From Chitinophagales bacterium (lineage in GTDB: Bacteria; Bacteroidota; Bacteroidia; Chitinophagales; CAIODY01): 64,000 nt of DNA. How positions within the stretch are numbered: position 1 is the stretch's first letter; each line of letters starts with the position of its first letter. The stretch is taken from the NCBI GenBank assembly GCA_947449695.1, contig CANFST010000005.1, forward strand, positions 29,108-93,107. The letters run 5' to 3'. The notes under the pieces were generated by a model. That model saw only the letters and a list, made by a program, of their open reading frames with translations. It did not search any database and had not been told where the DNA came from. Below are positions 8,697 to 17,503 of this stretch, in pieces. Both the position numbers and the translations under genes were made by a program.

Positions 8697-11195
8697 TTGA
8701 ATTTCGCCCAAGTCATATTGCCACTTGCTTTAAAAGAGCTGACCTATTCTATTCCAAAAGAATTTGCTGATAAAATAAAAATTGGCAGTCGAGTGGAAGT
8801 ACAGTTGGGCAGGCGAAAAATGTATTCTGGAATTGTTGCCGAAATTCATCAACGTGAGCCATTGGCGTTTAAAGCCAAGCCAATTACTAATGTGCTGGAT
8901 GAAGAACCGATTGTAACTGAAACTCAAATTCATTTTTGGCGATGGATTGCCGATTATTATTTGTGCACCACTGGCGATGTGTTGATGGCGGCTTTGCCAT
9001 CAGGATTGAAATTGCAAAGTGAAACAAAAATAAAATTGCATCCCGATTTCAATCATGATTTTTCGGATTTGGAAAATGAAGAATTTACGATTGCCGAAGC
9101 TTTGAGCAACAAGCAGGAATTGAGTTTGGAAGACATCACTCTCATTTTAAAAAACGCCAGCGACCACAAAAAAATTACACAAGCAGCTGTTTTTGTGATG
9201 TTGGAAAAAATGTTGTACAAAAAAATTGTATGGCTCGAAGAAGAATTGATAGAGAAATACAAGCCGAAATTGGAAACTTTTGTAGCACTGCATCCATCAT
9301 TGAACAACAATGAAATCCGCCAACGACAAGTATTTGAAGCTTTAGAAAAGAGAGCTGAAAAGCAATTGAACTTACTGATGTTCTATTTTAAACTCTCGAA
9401 AAAAGAAGAAGAAGTTTTTGAAAACGAAGAATTAATTTGGGTAAAAAAATCGGAATTAATAAAAGCGGCGAATAGCAATGACGTGGTTTTGAATTCGCTT
9501 TGTGAAAAAGAAATTTTACAAACACAGAAATTTGAAGTCAGCAGATTGCACTTCAAAAGCGGCAGCGACAATACTTTCACGTTTTCATCAGCGCAACAAA
9601 AAGCGTTGGAATTAATTGAAGTAAAATTTAAAGAAAAAGATGTGGTGCTGTTGCATGGTGAAACGGGCAGCGGCAAAACCTTACTGTATGCCGATTTGAT
9701 AAAGAAAACAATTGCACAAGGCAAGCAAGTTTTGTTTATGTTGCCCGAAATTGCACTCACCGAACATTTAATAAAACGATTACAAAATTGGTTGGGTGAA
9801 GAGATTGCGGTGTATCACAGCAGATATAATAATCATCAACGAGTGGAGATTTGGAATGCGATGTTGCAACAAAAATATAAAGTTGTAGTGGGTGCTCGTT
9901 CAGCTCTGTTCCTGCCTTTCAGCAATTTGGGTTTAGTAATTTGTGATGAAGAACACGATGTTTCCTACAAACAATTAGATGGCGAACCGCATTATCATGC
10001 ACGAGATGGAGCGATTTATTTAGCAGCCATGTATAAGGCTAAAACCTTGTTGGGTAGCGCAACGCCAGCTTTAGAAACTTGGCAAAATGCACATCAAAAT
10101 AAATATGGTTTGGTGCAATTGGCAGAACGATTTGGTAACATGCCTTTGCCAAAAATCGAGTTGATTGATTTACGAGAAAACAACAGAATGAAAACCATGA
10201 AGGGAAATTTTTCATGGAAATTATTGAGTGAAATTGAAGAAACAATCCAACGAAAAGAACAAGTGTTATTGTTTCAAAACCGCCGTGGATACTCACCTTC
10301 ACTCTATTGCGGTGTATGCGGTTGGATACCAGAATGTACGAATTGTTCAGTGAAATTAACTTATCACAAATACTCCGATTCGTTAAGTTGCCACTACTGT
10401 GGCTTCACCCGAAGAGTGGTGCAAAGTTGCCCCAGTTGCGGCGAAACGGCGATGAAGGTGCAAGGATTTGGCACTGAAAAAATTGAAGATGAACTGAAAA
10501 TTTTATTGCCAAAAATTCGTGTGGCACGAATGGATGCCGACACGATGCGCTCGAAAGACAGCCACAGCAAGGTGTTGGGCAAATTTGAAAAAGGTGAAAT
10601 TGATGTGTTGATTGGCACACAAATGATTACAAAAGGATTGGATTTTGACAACATTAGTTTGGTTGGTGTATTGAGCGCAGATAATTTATTGGGCTTCCCC
10701 GATTTTAGAGTGAATGAAAGAGGGTATCAGATTTTACATCAGGTGGCTGGTAGAAGCGGCAGAAAAAATAATGCAAGCAAAGTGATGATTCAGGCATTGA
10801 ATGTGAATCACCCTGTATTACAATGGTTTTTGAAAAATAACTTAGCTGGATTTTATGATTATGAATTGCAATTCCGTCAAAACCTTTTGTATCCGCCATT
10901 TACACGATTAATTCACATTGAAATAAAGCACAAACAAGTGCAAAAAGCAGAAGCTGCTGCCAATTGGTTGCACGAAAAATTGTTACCATCATTAGGCAAA
11001 CAATTACTCGGACCAGGCACACCAGGCATTGAAAAAATGAAGAATCTTTATCGCAGAGAATTGTTGATTAAGCTTTCAAAACACACGGATATTTTAAAAG
11101 AAACAAAAGCACTGATTCGTCAATTTTTGGTGGAACTACCAACTGTCAAGGCTTTTGGACAGGTGCTGACCGATGTAGATGTGGATGTGTATTAG
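8697..11195 (+). CDS. priA: Primosomal protein N' (PriA replication-restart helicase)
   Basis: PriA is the 3'-5' DNA helicase that reloads the replisome at stalled forks. The 832-residue protein has the N-terminal 3'BD-type domain (VQVILP-like opening), Walker A HGETGSGKT at residues 320-328, a DEEH box at 417-420, and the family's zinc-binding cysteine cluster starting at C538 (CGVC, CTNC, CHYC, CPSC pairs). The helicase C-terminal motif with HQVAGRSGR follows. The start is TTG at 8697: no in-frame ATG precedes it and the sequence from there aligns with the usual PriA N-terminus. It lies 79 bp after sprA and may have its own promoter. All functional motifs are intact. Confidence 0.97.
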   Translation: MNFAQVILPLALKELTYSIPKEFADKIKIGSRVEVQLGRRKMYSGIVAEIHQREPLAFKAKPITNVLDEEPIVTETQIHFWRWIADYYLCTTGDVLMAALPSGLKLQSETKIKLHPDFNHDFSDLENEEFTIAEALSNKQELSLEDITLILKNASDHKKITQAAVFVMLEKMLYKKIVWLEEELIEKYKPKLETFVALHPSLNNNEIRQRQVFEALEKRAEKQLNLLMFYFKLSKKEEEVFENEELIWVKKSELIKAANSNDVVLNSLCEKEILQTQKFEVSRLHFKSGSDNTFTFSSAQQKALELIEVKFKEKDVVLLHGETGSGKTLLYADLIKKTIAQGKQVLFMLPEIALTEHLIKRLQNWLGEEIAVYHSRYNNHQRVEIWNAMLQQKYKVVVGARSALFLPFSNLGLVICDEEHDVSYKQLDGEPHYHARDGAIYLAAMYKAKTLLGSATPALETWQNAHQNKYGLVQLAERFGNMPLPKIELIDLRENNRMKTMKGNFSWKLLSEIEETIQRKEQVLLFQNRRGYSPSLYCGVCGWIPECTNCSVKLTYHKYSDSLSCHYCGFTRRVVQSCPSCGETAMKVQGFGTEKIEDELKILLPKIRVARMDADTMRSKDSHSKVLGKFEKGEIDVLIGTQMITKGLDFDNISLVGVLSADNLLGFPDFRVNERGYQILHQVAGRSGRKNNASKVMIQALNVNHPVLQWFLKNNLAGFYDYELQFRQNLLYPPFTRLIHIEIKHKQVQKAEAAANWLHEKLLPSLGKQLLGPGTPGIEKMKNLYRRELLIKLSKHTDILKETKALIRQFLVELPTVKAFGQVLTDVDVDVY

Positions 11196-11204
11196 TAAAT
11201 TATA

Positions 11205-11522
11205 TTATTTTTTGGGCTGTATCATTTTTAATCTGTACGGCGCAGCTTTTAAATAAGCATTTTGTTTTTGAGTAATTTCAACGCCAATAAATTCAATTTT
11301 CATTCCATCAATTTTAAATTGGGTGTTCAGATTTTCTACCCACAATCTTTTATTGGGCTCGTTATCAGGTACAATTAAATAGGTGTTTGAACCCTTAGGA
11401 AAATTAACTACTGTACCAGTGTAAGGGAGCTTTCTGTTTGTTAATTTTCTTTTGCTCATAGCCATCATGGGCAAAGTGGCAATAAAAAATAAAACAAAAA
11501 TGTAAATAAAAATCTTTCTCAT
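11205..11522 (-). CDS. Small exported protein of unknown function
   Basis: A 105-residue protein with a clear N-terminal signal peptide (MRKIFIYIFVLFFIATLPMM, cleavage near residues 20-23), followed by a basic, mostly beta-strand soluble domain of about 80 residues with no cysteines. I recognise no family. It is convergent with priA (9 bp between the stops) and lies 52 bp upstream of the start-distal end of the next reverse gene, so it may be read from its own promoter. Its signal peptide, normal composition and lack of any overlapping gene support a real gene. Confidence 0.6.
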   Translation of the reverse strand: MRKIFIYIFVLFFIATLPMMAMSKRKLTNRKLPYTGTVVNFPKGSNTYLIVPDNEPNKRLWVENLNTQFKIDGMKIEFIGVEITQKQNAYLKAAPYRLKMIQPKK

Positions 11523-11574
11523 ATGGTTGTAATTTTTTTGCTTTTCAGAAAATTACAAAAACCCATATTAGTGC

Positions 11575-14500
11575 CTAAAAATCAGTAGTCAAAGAAAAAT
11601 ACACTTGCTTGTTGATAATATTATTATTGTCTACACCACGAGCAAAATCAATTCTTGCAAAATAGCCCAAAATAGTTGTTCGCAAGCCCCATCCATAACC
11701 AAATACAACGGGATTTCGATAATAATTTATTTCCACTTTTACTGGCGGTGTGTTGATTACATCTGTGAATGAAACTTTGGCTTCAGTGCTAAGTGGTGAA
11801 GGGCCAATCCAAGCACTGCCCATATCAAAAAATGCGATGAATTGAAAGTTGCGTATAAAATCACTATTAATTGGTTTGTTGCTGAAAAAAGGATAGATAG
11901 CCCATCTGATTTCACTATTCAAAACAAAGTAGCTGTTGCCGTTTCTTACATTTTGTTGAAAGCCTCTCATGTTGGTAGCTAAGCTTTGATAAGCATAATC
12001 ATTAGCATTAGATACTGGATTGGTATGGTCGAATTTCGCTGCCATCCAACTATCAACCCCACCTAAATAAAATAGCATTTTTTGCTTACCAAATGATGTA
12101 GCGCCAGAAAATCGATTTGCCCAAACTAATGAACGATAAATTTTTGAATAACGTCTGAAATCCCAACCGGCAATATTCATTGATGCACCTCCATTGTCAA
12201 GTAGTTTATATTTTTCAAAATATAATTTATATCGCAGCCCATTTAAAATATTCACCACTTTACCTCTGGTGTTATCGTGTACATACTCAAATCGAAAAAT
12301 ACCCCAATGCTCTTTGTAATTAGCAATTTGTAAAGAATTTGGTTCAGTTGAGAGCACATCAAAATTGTTTTGACGTAATGCAAAATCAGTACGAATACAT
12401 CTGAATTCATTAAATGGATATGTAAATCGAGATTCTAAATAATTTGTTTTTAATCTTAGTTTTATTGGTATTGCTAAGCCTGAAATAGAGGCATTTTCTG
12501 TTTCTGTATTTCGATAAAAAGTAAATTGTTTGTCTAAACTTTTTCTGAAATTCTGATACCTAATAAAGTAAGCTAAACCATTAAATGAAGATGGTAAATT
12601 AATACCACCTTGCCATCTGTAATCTTCCATAATATCTTTTACATCAACTCTCATCCAAGCACTTGTGCTTGGATTAACATAACCCGTAGTAGCACTGTAA
12701 AATGGTTGATATTGTTTCATTATCGAACCTTGGTCTAATTGCGTATAAATAGACGAAGTGTAGGTGTGCAGCCTGTATGGCGTTACACGATTAATTTTAA
12801 AAATTGGTTCGTTGATAAATACTGTTTCAGTGTCACCATAAACAAATGTTTCAGTATCCCAAGGCATCACAAATTCATTTTGAAAAATTGAATGAAACGG
12901 ATTGATTTTTCTTTGCAAGGAATCGTTACTGAATTTTAATGGCTCTTCCTCTTTTTCTTTTTTAACAATGATCTCTTCAGCATCATCATTTTCAATTTCT
13001 TTCACCGTTTTTTTATCGGTAGTAATTGGAACAAACATCGTTTTTATTCTGAAAGCTGTGTTAGAAAGTGTTGGCGAATTTTTTGCCACCACACTATCAC
13101 GAACAGGGATTTTAAAATAACTCATTTTGTTCCCATCTCTGAAACTTTCTAACATGAATTTTCCTTTGTAAGGCACTTCTAATCCTGTAATGCTGGTATT
13201 ATAATTACTTGATGGAATTGATTTAAAAGTATCTTTATAAACAAGCAAATATTGCAAACTATCAATCCATTGATTCGGCATATTTTCAAACCAAGTCTTA
13301 TCAATGTTTTTCGGATTAGTAATAGTTGAGTCTTTGAAATAAACAATTGTATCCGTCCTTGTAAAAACACTTTCAAGCTGAGCATAAAATCTATTATTGA
13401 AGCCATTTTGGTCGCTGGTATAAACTAGCCATTGCTTATTATACTGTTGTGGAAATGTTTCGTTAAATTTTTTCGTTTTAGTTATTCGAATTAATTTTTT
13501 GCTGTGTAAATCATAAAAGAAAATATCAAAATTTAAAGTTTGCAAAAGGGTGTCCTGTGGTTGTTTAAACAAAGTATCTTTTACTCTGTTACTGGCAAAT
13601 ACAATTCCTTTTCTATTTCCTAAATGAACATAATGAGGATTTTTTTCATCCCAATAATCATTTGTGATGGCGGTTGTTTTTCCATTAGTAACATTATAAA
13701 TATAGATGTCGGAATTGGCTGTAGAACGTGCATTTAGTAAGATACTATTTTTGTCAGGACCAAAATTGATTTCATATATTTTATGAAATCCATCAAACAT
13801 TCTGACTTCTCTTTTTCCAGTTCCAATATCGTATTGCAAAAAATAAATTTGTTTTCTTTTTAGAAAAAATGCAAATAACTTTTTACCCGTAATATCAAAT
13901 GTGAAAACAGGATTTTGTTCATCAACTGGTAGCATAGCATTTCTTAATCCATACCTGTAAATAACTCGTGGTTTTTTATCGTAATCAGTTTTTAATAAAA
14001 GTTTTATTCTGCCCATATCATTTACCACATAGGCAATGCAGCTTCCATCATTATTTATTTTTGCTGCCGAATTACTATTGTTTTTTTTCATAGTGATATC
14101 CATCCAATATTTTTCAGCAGGATTTTTTCGTTCCTGGGCTTCTTTTGCATAACGGTCTGAATAAAACTGAAACCAGTCATCATAAGTTTCTTTTAAGCCT
14201 TTGTTCAACACAAAATTAAATCCGGCTTCCATGCTCCGGTTAATTCTGGTCATGTAAAGCAAATTTGTTAGTGTGCCTTTATCATATTTTTCATCTACAT
14301 AATTCCAGAATGATTCACCAGCTAAAGTGTTATCTATGCCAGTAAATTGGTTGAAATTTTTTATCAAATTGTGATTAAATAAATTACGCAGTTTGTCATC
14401 TTTTTCGGCACTCCATGGCTCAGCTAAATAGGCAATCAAACCATCTGTGTACCAATCTGGAAGGCTCAGCAAAACGGCATTTTGAACAATTTCCTGAAAG

Positions 14501-14970
14501 TTGGTGCCAAACAACATATTATCCATCAAAATTTTTGCAATGCCTTGTCTGATTTGAGAATTAAGATGATTGTGATCGCCATCGAAATACACAAAAATTT
14601 TATTGCCTAAAACTTTTGTACCACCGCCAATATTATAACTTTCTTGTGCTGGTTCGAACCCAATATTGCTTTGATTGAAATCGGTAATATCGCCAAATAC
14701 CAATAATTCAATTTTGTTGCCATAGCTAAATTCCATTTTCTGTTTTATGTCTTCAAGGTTTTTTTCAGCGCATAAAACCGAAAATTTTTCTAACTCAACA
14801 CCGCCGGTATGAAAGTAGGTTGTGAAATTAGCTGATTCGAAAAAAAACCAGTCTGCAGGTTTGTATTGAACACGATTTTTCCCAAATTCAACTTGGGTGG
14901 TTTGTGCCCAAATAGAATTTAGAAAAATCACAACAAATGATAAAGACAATATTTTTTTTATAAAAATCAT
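11575..14970 (-). CDS. Large exported protein: peptidase-MA-like domain, TolB-type propeller and outer-membrane barrel
   Basis: A 1131-residue exported protein; the signal peptide ends near residue 22 (NSIWAQ). Residues about 25-280 resemble the peptidase MA-like fold, including the LPDWYTDGLIAYLAEPW segment, but the upstream HExxH position reads IRQGIAKILMD, so the zinc site appears lost. About residues 290-560 contain repeated WD40-like/TolB blades (for example ARSTANSDIYIYNVTNGKTT and KGIVFASNRVKDTLFKQ). The C-terminal third (from about residue 750) is strand-rich and ends in aromatic Phe, as in BamA/Omp85-type barrels. Such fusions occur in Bacteroidota as TolB-like or PD40-containing proteins; their role is not established. 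It likely sits in the outer membrane with a periplasmic propeller (inference). Confidence 0.75.
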   Translation of the reverse strand: MIFIKKILSLSFVVIFLNSIWAQTTQVEFGKNRVQYKPADWFFFESANFTTYFHTGGVELEKFSVLCAEKNLEDIKQKMEFSYGNKIELLVFGDITDFNQSNIGFEPAQESYNIGGGTKVLGNKIFVYFDGDHNHLNSQIRQGIAKILMDNMLFGTNFQEIVQNAVLLSLPDWYTDGLIAYLAEPWSAEKDDKLRNLFNHNLIKNFNQFTGIDNTLAGESFWNYVDEKYDKGTLTNLLYMTRINRSMEAGFNFVLNKGLKETYDDWFQFYSDRYAKEAQERKNPAEKYWMDITMKKNNSNSAAKINNDGSCIAYVVNDMGRIKLLLKTDYDKKPRVIYRYGLRNAMLPVDEQNPVFTFDITGKKLFAFFLKRKQIYFLQYDIGTGKREVRMFDGFHKIYEINFGPDKNSILLNARSTANSDIYIYNVTNGKTTAITNDYWDEKNPHYVHLGNRKGIVFASNRVKDTLFKQPQDTLLQTLNFDIFFYDLHSKKLIRITKTKKFNETFPQQYNKQWLVYTSDQNGFNNRFYAQLESVFTRTDTIVYFKDSTITNPKNIDKTWFENMPNQWIDSLQYLLVYKDTFKSIPSSNYNTSITGLEVPYKGKFMLESFRDGNKMSYFKIPVRDSVVAKNSPTLSNTAFRIKTMFVPITTDKKTVKEIENDDAEEIIVKKEKEEEPLKFSNDSLQRKINPFHSIFQNEFVMPWDTETFVYGDTETVFINEPIFKINRVTPYRLHTYTSSIYTQLDQGSIMKQYQPFYSATTGYVNPSTSAWMRVDVKDIMEDYRWQGGINLPSSFNGLAYFIRYQNFRKSLDKQFTFYRNTETENASISGLAIPIKLRLKTNYLESRFTYPFNEFRCIRTDFALRQNNFDVLSTEPNSLQIANYKEHWGIFRFEYVHDNTRGKVVNILNGLRYKLYFEKYKLLDNGGASMNIAGWDFRRYSKIYRSLVWANRFSGATSFGKQKMLFYLGGVDSWMAAKFDHTNPVSNANDYAYQSLATNMRGFQQNVRNGNSYFVLNSEIRWAIYPFFSNKPINSDFIRNFQFIAFFDMGSAWIGPSPLSTEAKVSFTDVINTPPVKVEINYYRNPVVFGYGWGLRTTILGYFARIDFARGVDNNNIINKQVYFSLTTDF

Positions 14971-15020
14971 TTTTTGCAGAAGCGTAAAAATAAATAAAAA
15001 TCAATTAGCAGAAGTGATTG

Positions 15021-15028
15021 TATTTTTG
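15021..15028 (+). promoter_or_regulatory. -7 element of the MBL-fold gene
   Basis: TATTTTTG is an exact TAnnTTTG match ending 4 bases before the ATG at 15033. That implies a very short leader if it is the active promoter. No well-spaced TTG is visible. Confidence 0.4.
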
Positions 15029-15032
15029 CTTA

Positions 15033-15683
15033 ATGATTAATATTCATTCTTTCTGTTTTAATCCGTTTCAGGAAAATACTTATGTTCTGTATAACGATCA
15101 AAAGCATTGCATCATTGTAGATGCAGGGTGTTATTTTGAAGAAGAAAAAAATCAGTTATTACATTTCATCCAGCAAAATGATTTACAACCTGTTTTGTTG
15201 CTCAACTCACATGCACATTTAGACCATGTTTTCGGATTAAATTTTTTGAAAGAAAAATTTGTAAACATTCCATTTACATTGCACGAAAGAGAAATACCCG
15301 TTTTGCATTCAGCACCTGTAGTTAGCAAGCAATATGGCATTCCTTGCGATATACCGCCTACTCCTGATTATTTTATTAATGAAAAAAGTGAATTGAAATT
15401 GGGCGATGAAAAAATAAAAATCCTCTTTACTCCAGGACATTCACCAGGTAGTTTAAGTTTTTATTTTGAGCAAGAAAAATTTGTTTTAAGTGGCGATGCT
15501 TTATTTCAACAAAGCATAGGCAGAACTGATTTGCCAGGCGGTGACTTTTCAACTTTAATACAAAGTATTCACGATAAACTATTTTCATTACCCGATGAAA
15601 CAAAGGTTTATAGTGGCCATGGAAGTGTTACAACTATTCGCGATGAAAAAAATTTTAACCCTTTTGTTGGGAAAAACGCTTAA
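15033..15683 (+). CDS. MBL-fold metallo-hydrolase, glyoxalase II-like
   Basis: A 216-residue cytoplasmic metallo-beta-lactamase-fold hydrolase. It has the complete metal-ligand set: H60-x-H62-x-D64-H65 (SHAHLDH), H136 in PGHSPGS, D155 in SGDALF and H196 in SGHGS. This arrangement is typical of the YcbL/GloB-like group that hydrolyses thioesters such as S-lactoylglutathione; the actual substrate cannot be told. ATG at 15033 is preferred over an in-frame TTG at 15018 because the TTG overlaps the probable -7 promoter element and homologues start near INIHSF. It is divergent from the propeller/barrel gene. Confidence 0.88.
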   Translation: MINIHSFCFNPFQENTYVLYNDQKHCIIVDAGCYFEEEKNQLLHFIQQNDLQPVLLLNSHAHLDHVFGLNFLKEKFVNIPFTLHEREIPVLHSAPVVSKQYGIPCDIPPTPDYFINEKSELKLGDEKIKILFTPGHSPGSLSFYFEQEKFVLSGDALFQQSIGRTDLPGGDFSTLIQSIHDKLFSLPDETKVYSGHGSVTTIRDEKNFNPFVGKNA

Positions 15684-15740
15684 ATAAACTGTTAATTTTC
15701 ACAAGCAACCAATTTGCAAAAACGCATTAATTGGATGGCT

Positions 15741-17462
15741 TTAGTACTTGAACACCACACCAATCATCGCATTCAGGCCCAAAGATTTGTAGCCATAATA
15801 AACTTGGTATTGCTGATTCAATAAATTATTGAGCGATACAAAAGCCGAAATGTATTTGTTGTAATTATACATTGCACTCAAACTTACATCCACAGCACCA
15901 TTCAAGGTGATGATTTGATTTCCTAACAAAACTTTTTGTTTGTCCCAGGTTTTTACTGAAGCATTCAAATTCAGTTTGTCAGCCAATCTGTAATTAGCAT
16001 TCCACCATATTTGCAATCCTGGGCGATGGAAAGCCCAGATGTTATTGGGTTTGTAGAAATTGTAATAATCAACCGCTAAACTGGTTTTGAATTTGTCATT
16101 TTGATTGTAAGCCACATCACCATGAAAATTAAGCATTTGGCAATCTTCATCATGATATTTCAAAGTCATTTCGCCACCACGAACGGAATCGCTATTTACA
16201 AAAAATGGAATGTGCTTGTAGCTCAACAAAGTGAATTTTGCATTATACGAAATGCGTTTTTTATCAGTGCCACGAACACCCATGTAACTGTCTTGCGATG
16301 TGGTGTTTTGTAATTCGGTATAGCTCAACCAAGGGCATTGTATTTGTAAATCCCAGTAAGTGTTTTTTTGTACCCAACCTTTCCAGCCATCATAAAATAC
16401 CAAATAATTTTCGATTAAAATTTTTGAACTTTCATAATGGGGCAACAAAATTGTTCTTCCTTGTTCAACCGCCAAATTTAGCCCCAGTTCTGTGTTCCAA
16501 GTCTTTTTATTGAATTGATAATACGGATTTAAAGTAAGCAATGAGTTGGGTTGTTTCACATTTGGAATTGAAACTTGTGAACTTGAAATTCTTTCTTGAG
16601 TGAAATAATTTGTTGGTGGCATGATGCTGAGTTCATTCCATTGCCAATTGATATTGAACCAAATTTTATCACCACTTTTTAAAGTTTTTGAAAATGTGTT
16701 AAACCAATTCAATCCATTTTCATGCAGACTCTCTTTATCGCTTGTAGCGTTTGCAATAAAGTATTCATTTCTAAAAACACGATTAATCATGTATGGATTG
16801 ATTGTGCTTTTCCAATCGAAGGGTAATTTTAAATCAGCAGCATTTTGAAAAGTGATTTTTGCTGATAAACGATTGAAACGATAACGCATCACACTATCTG
16901 CATTCATTCCTAAGACTTCACTACCAAAAGCATTTCGCTTATCATTTTCGTACTTTAAATTACCATTCATCGAAAATTTCTTTGAGTAAAGTGTTCCGAA
17001 TAATTGCATACCACTTTGGCGCATCGCTCTTGATTTTATATCTGTTGAATGATTTCCGTAATTGAAAATCTCTGCTCCATAATTGAAATTTTTGTTTTTG
17101 GTGTTGCTGTAAATTACATCCAAAAAATCGGCAAAATAATTTCCGAAACCAACTTTTGCATACAAACTTGGCAACTCCTGTTTGCTTTCTTCTTTAGGCA
17201 TGGCAGCAGGTTTCAGGCTAGGTGCTTGATAAGGCACATCTAATAATTTGGCAGGAATATCATAACTCACACTTTGTTTTTCGGTGGTGTTTTTAACTAC
17301 GTTTGGCACAAATGGAATTTTCACGGCATCAGCTAAAATGGGTTGATACGGTTTGATGATATCAATTTCTTCTGATTTTATATTATCGCCTGAATCCTGT
17401 GCCATAGTAGGTTTCAGAATGATAAAAAAGGAAAGCAACAAAAATATTTTTTTCATTTTCAT
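15741..17462 (-). CDS. TonB-receptor-like outer-membrane beta-barrel protein without plug domain
   Basis: A 573-residue exported protein with a signal peptide ending at about residue 22 (PTMAQD), a proline-rich linker (about residues 35-95) and a strand-rich barrel. Its last 60 residues (YISAFVSLNNLLNQQYQVYY ... GVVFKY) match the C-terminal strands of TonB-dependent receptors. There is no plug domain and too little length for a full receptor (usually 700-1000 residues). It starts 41 bp after the stop of the large TPR protein on the same strand, so the two are probably co-transcribed and may act together at the outer membrane (inference). Two start codons two residues apart are possible; I use the first. 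Confidence 0.75.
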   Translation of the reverse strand: MKMKKIFLLLSFFIILKPTMAQDSGDNIKSEEIDIIKPYQPILADAVKIPFVPNVVKNTTEKQSVSYDIPAKLLDVPYQAPSLKPAAMPKEESKQELPSLYAKVGFGNYFADFLDVIYSNTKNKNFNYGAEIFNYGNHSTDIKSRAMRQSGMQLFGTLYSKKFSMNGNLKYENDKRNAFGSEVLGMNADSVMRYRFNRLSAKITFQNAADLKLPFDWKSTINPYMINRVFRNEYFIANATSDKESLHENGLNWFNTFSKTLKSGDKIWFNINWQWNELSIMPPTNYFTQERISSSQVSIPNVKQPNSLLTLNPYYQFNKKTWNTELGLNLAVEQGRTILLPHYESSKILIENYLVFYDGWKGWVQKNTYWDLQIQCPWLSYTELQNTTSQDSYMGVRGTDKKRISYNAKFTLLSYKHIPFFVNSDSVRGGEMTLKYHDEDCQMLNFHGDVAYNQNDKFKTSLAVDYYNFYKPNNIWAFHRPGLQIWWNANYRLADKLNLNASVKTWDKQKVLLGNQIITLNGAVDVSLSAMYNYNKYISAFVSLNNLLNQQYQVYYGYKSLGLNAMIGVVFKY

Positions 17463-17503
17463 TAATTATTTTTCTTTAAAAAAACTGTATGAATTTTTCA
17501 CAT

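Noticed and set aside
9383..9760. Reverse-strand open frame of 125 codons within priA
   Set aside because: It overlaps the conserved priA helicase part, including the Walker A motif, and has no recognisable domain.
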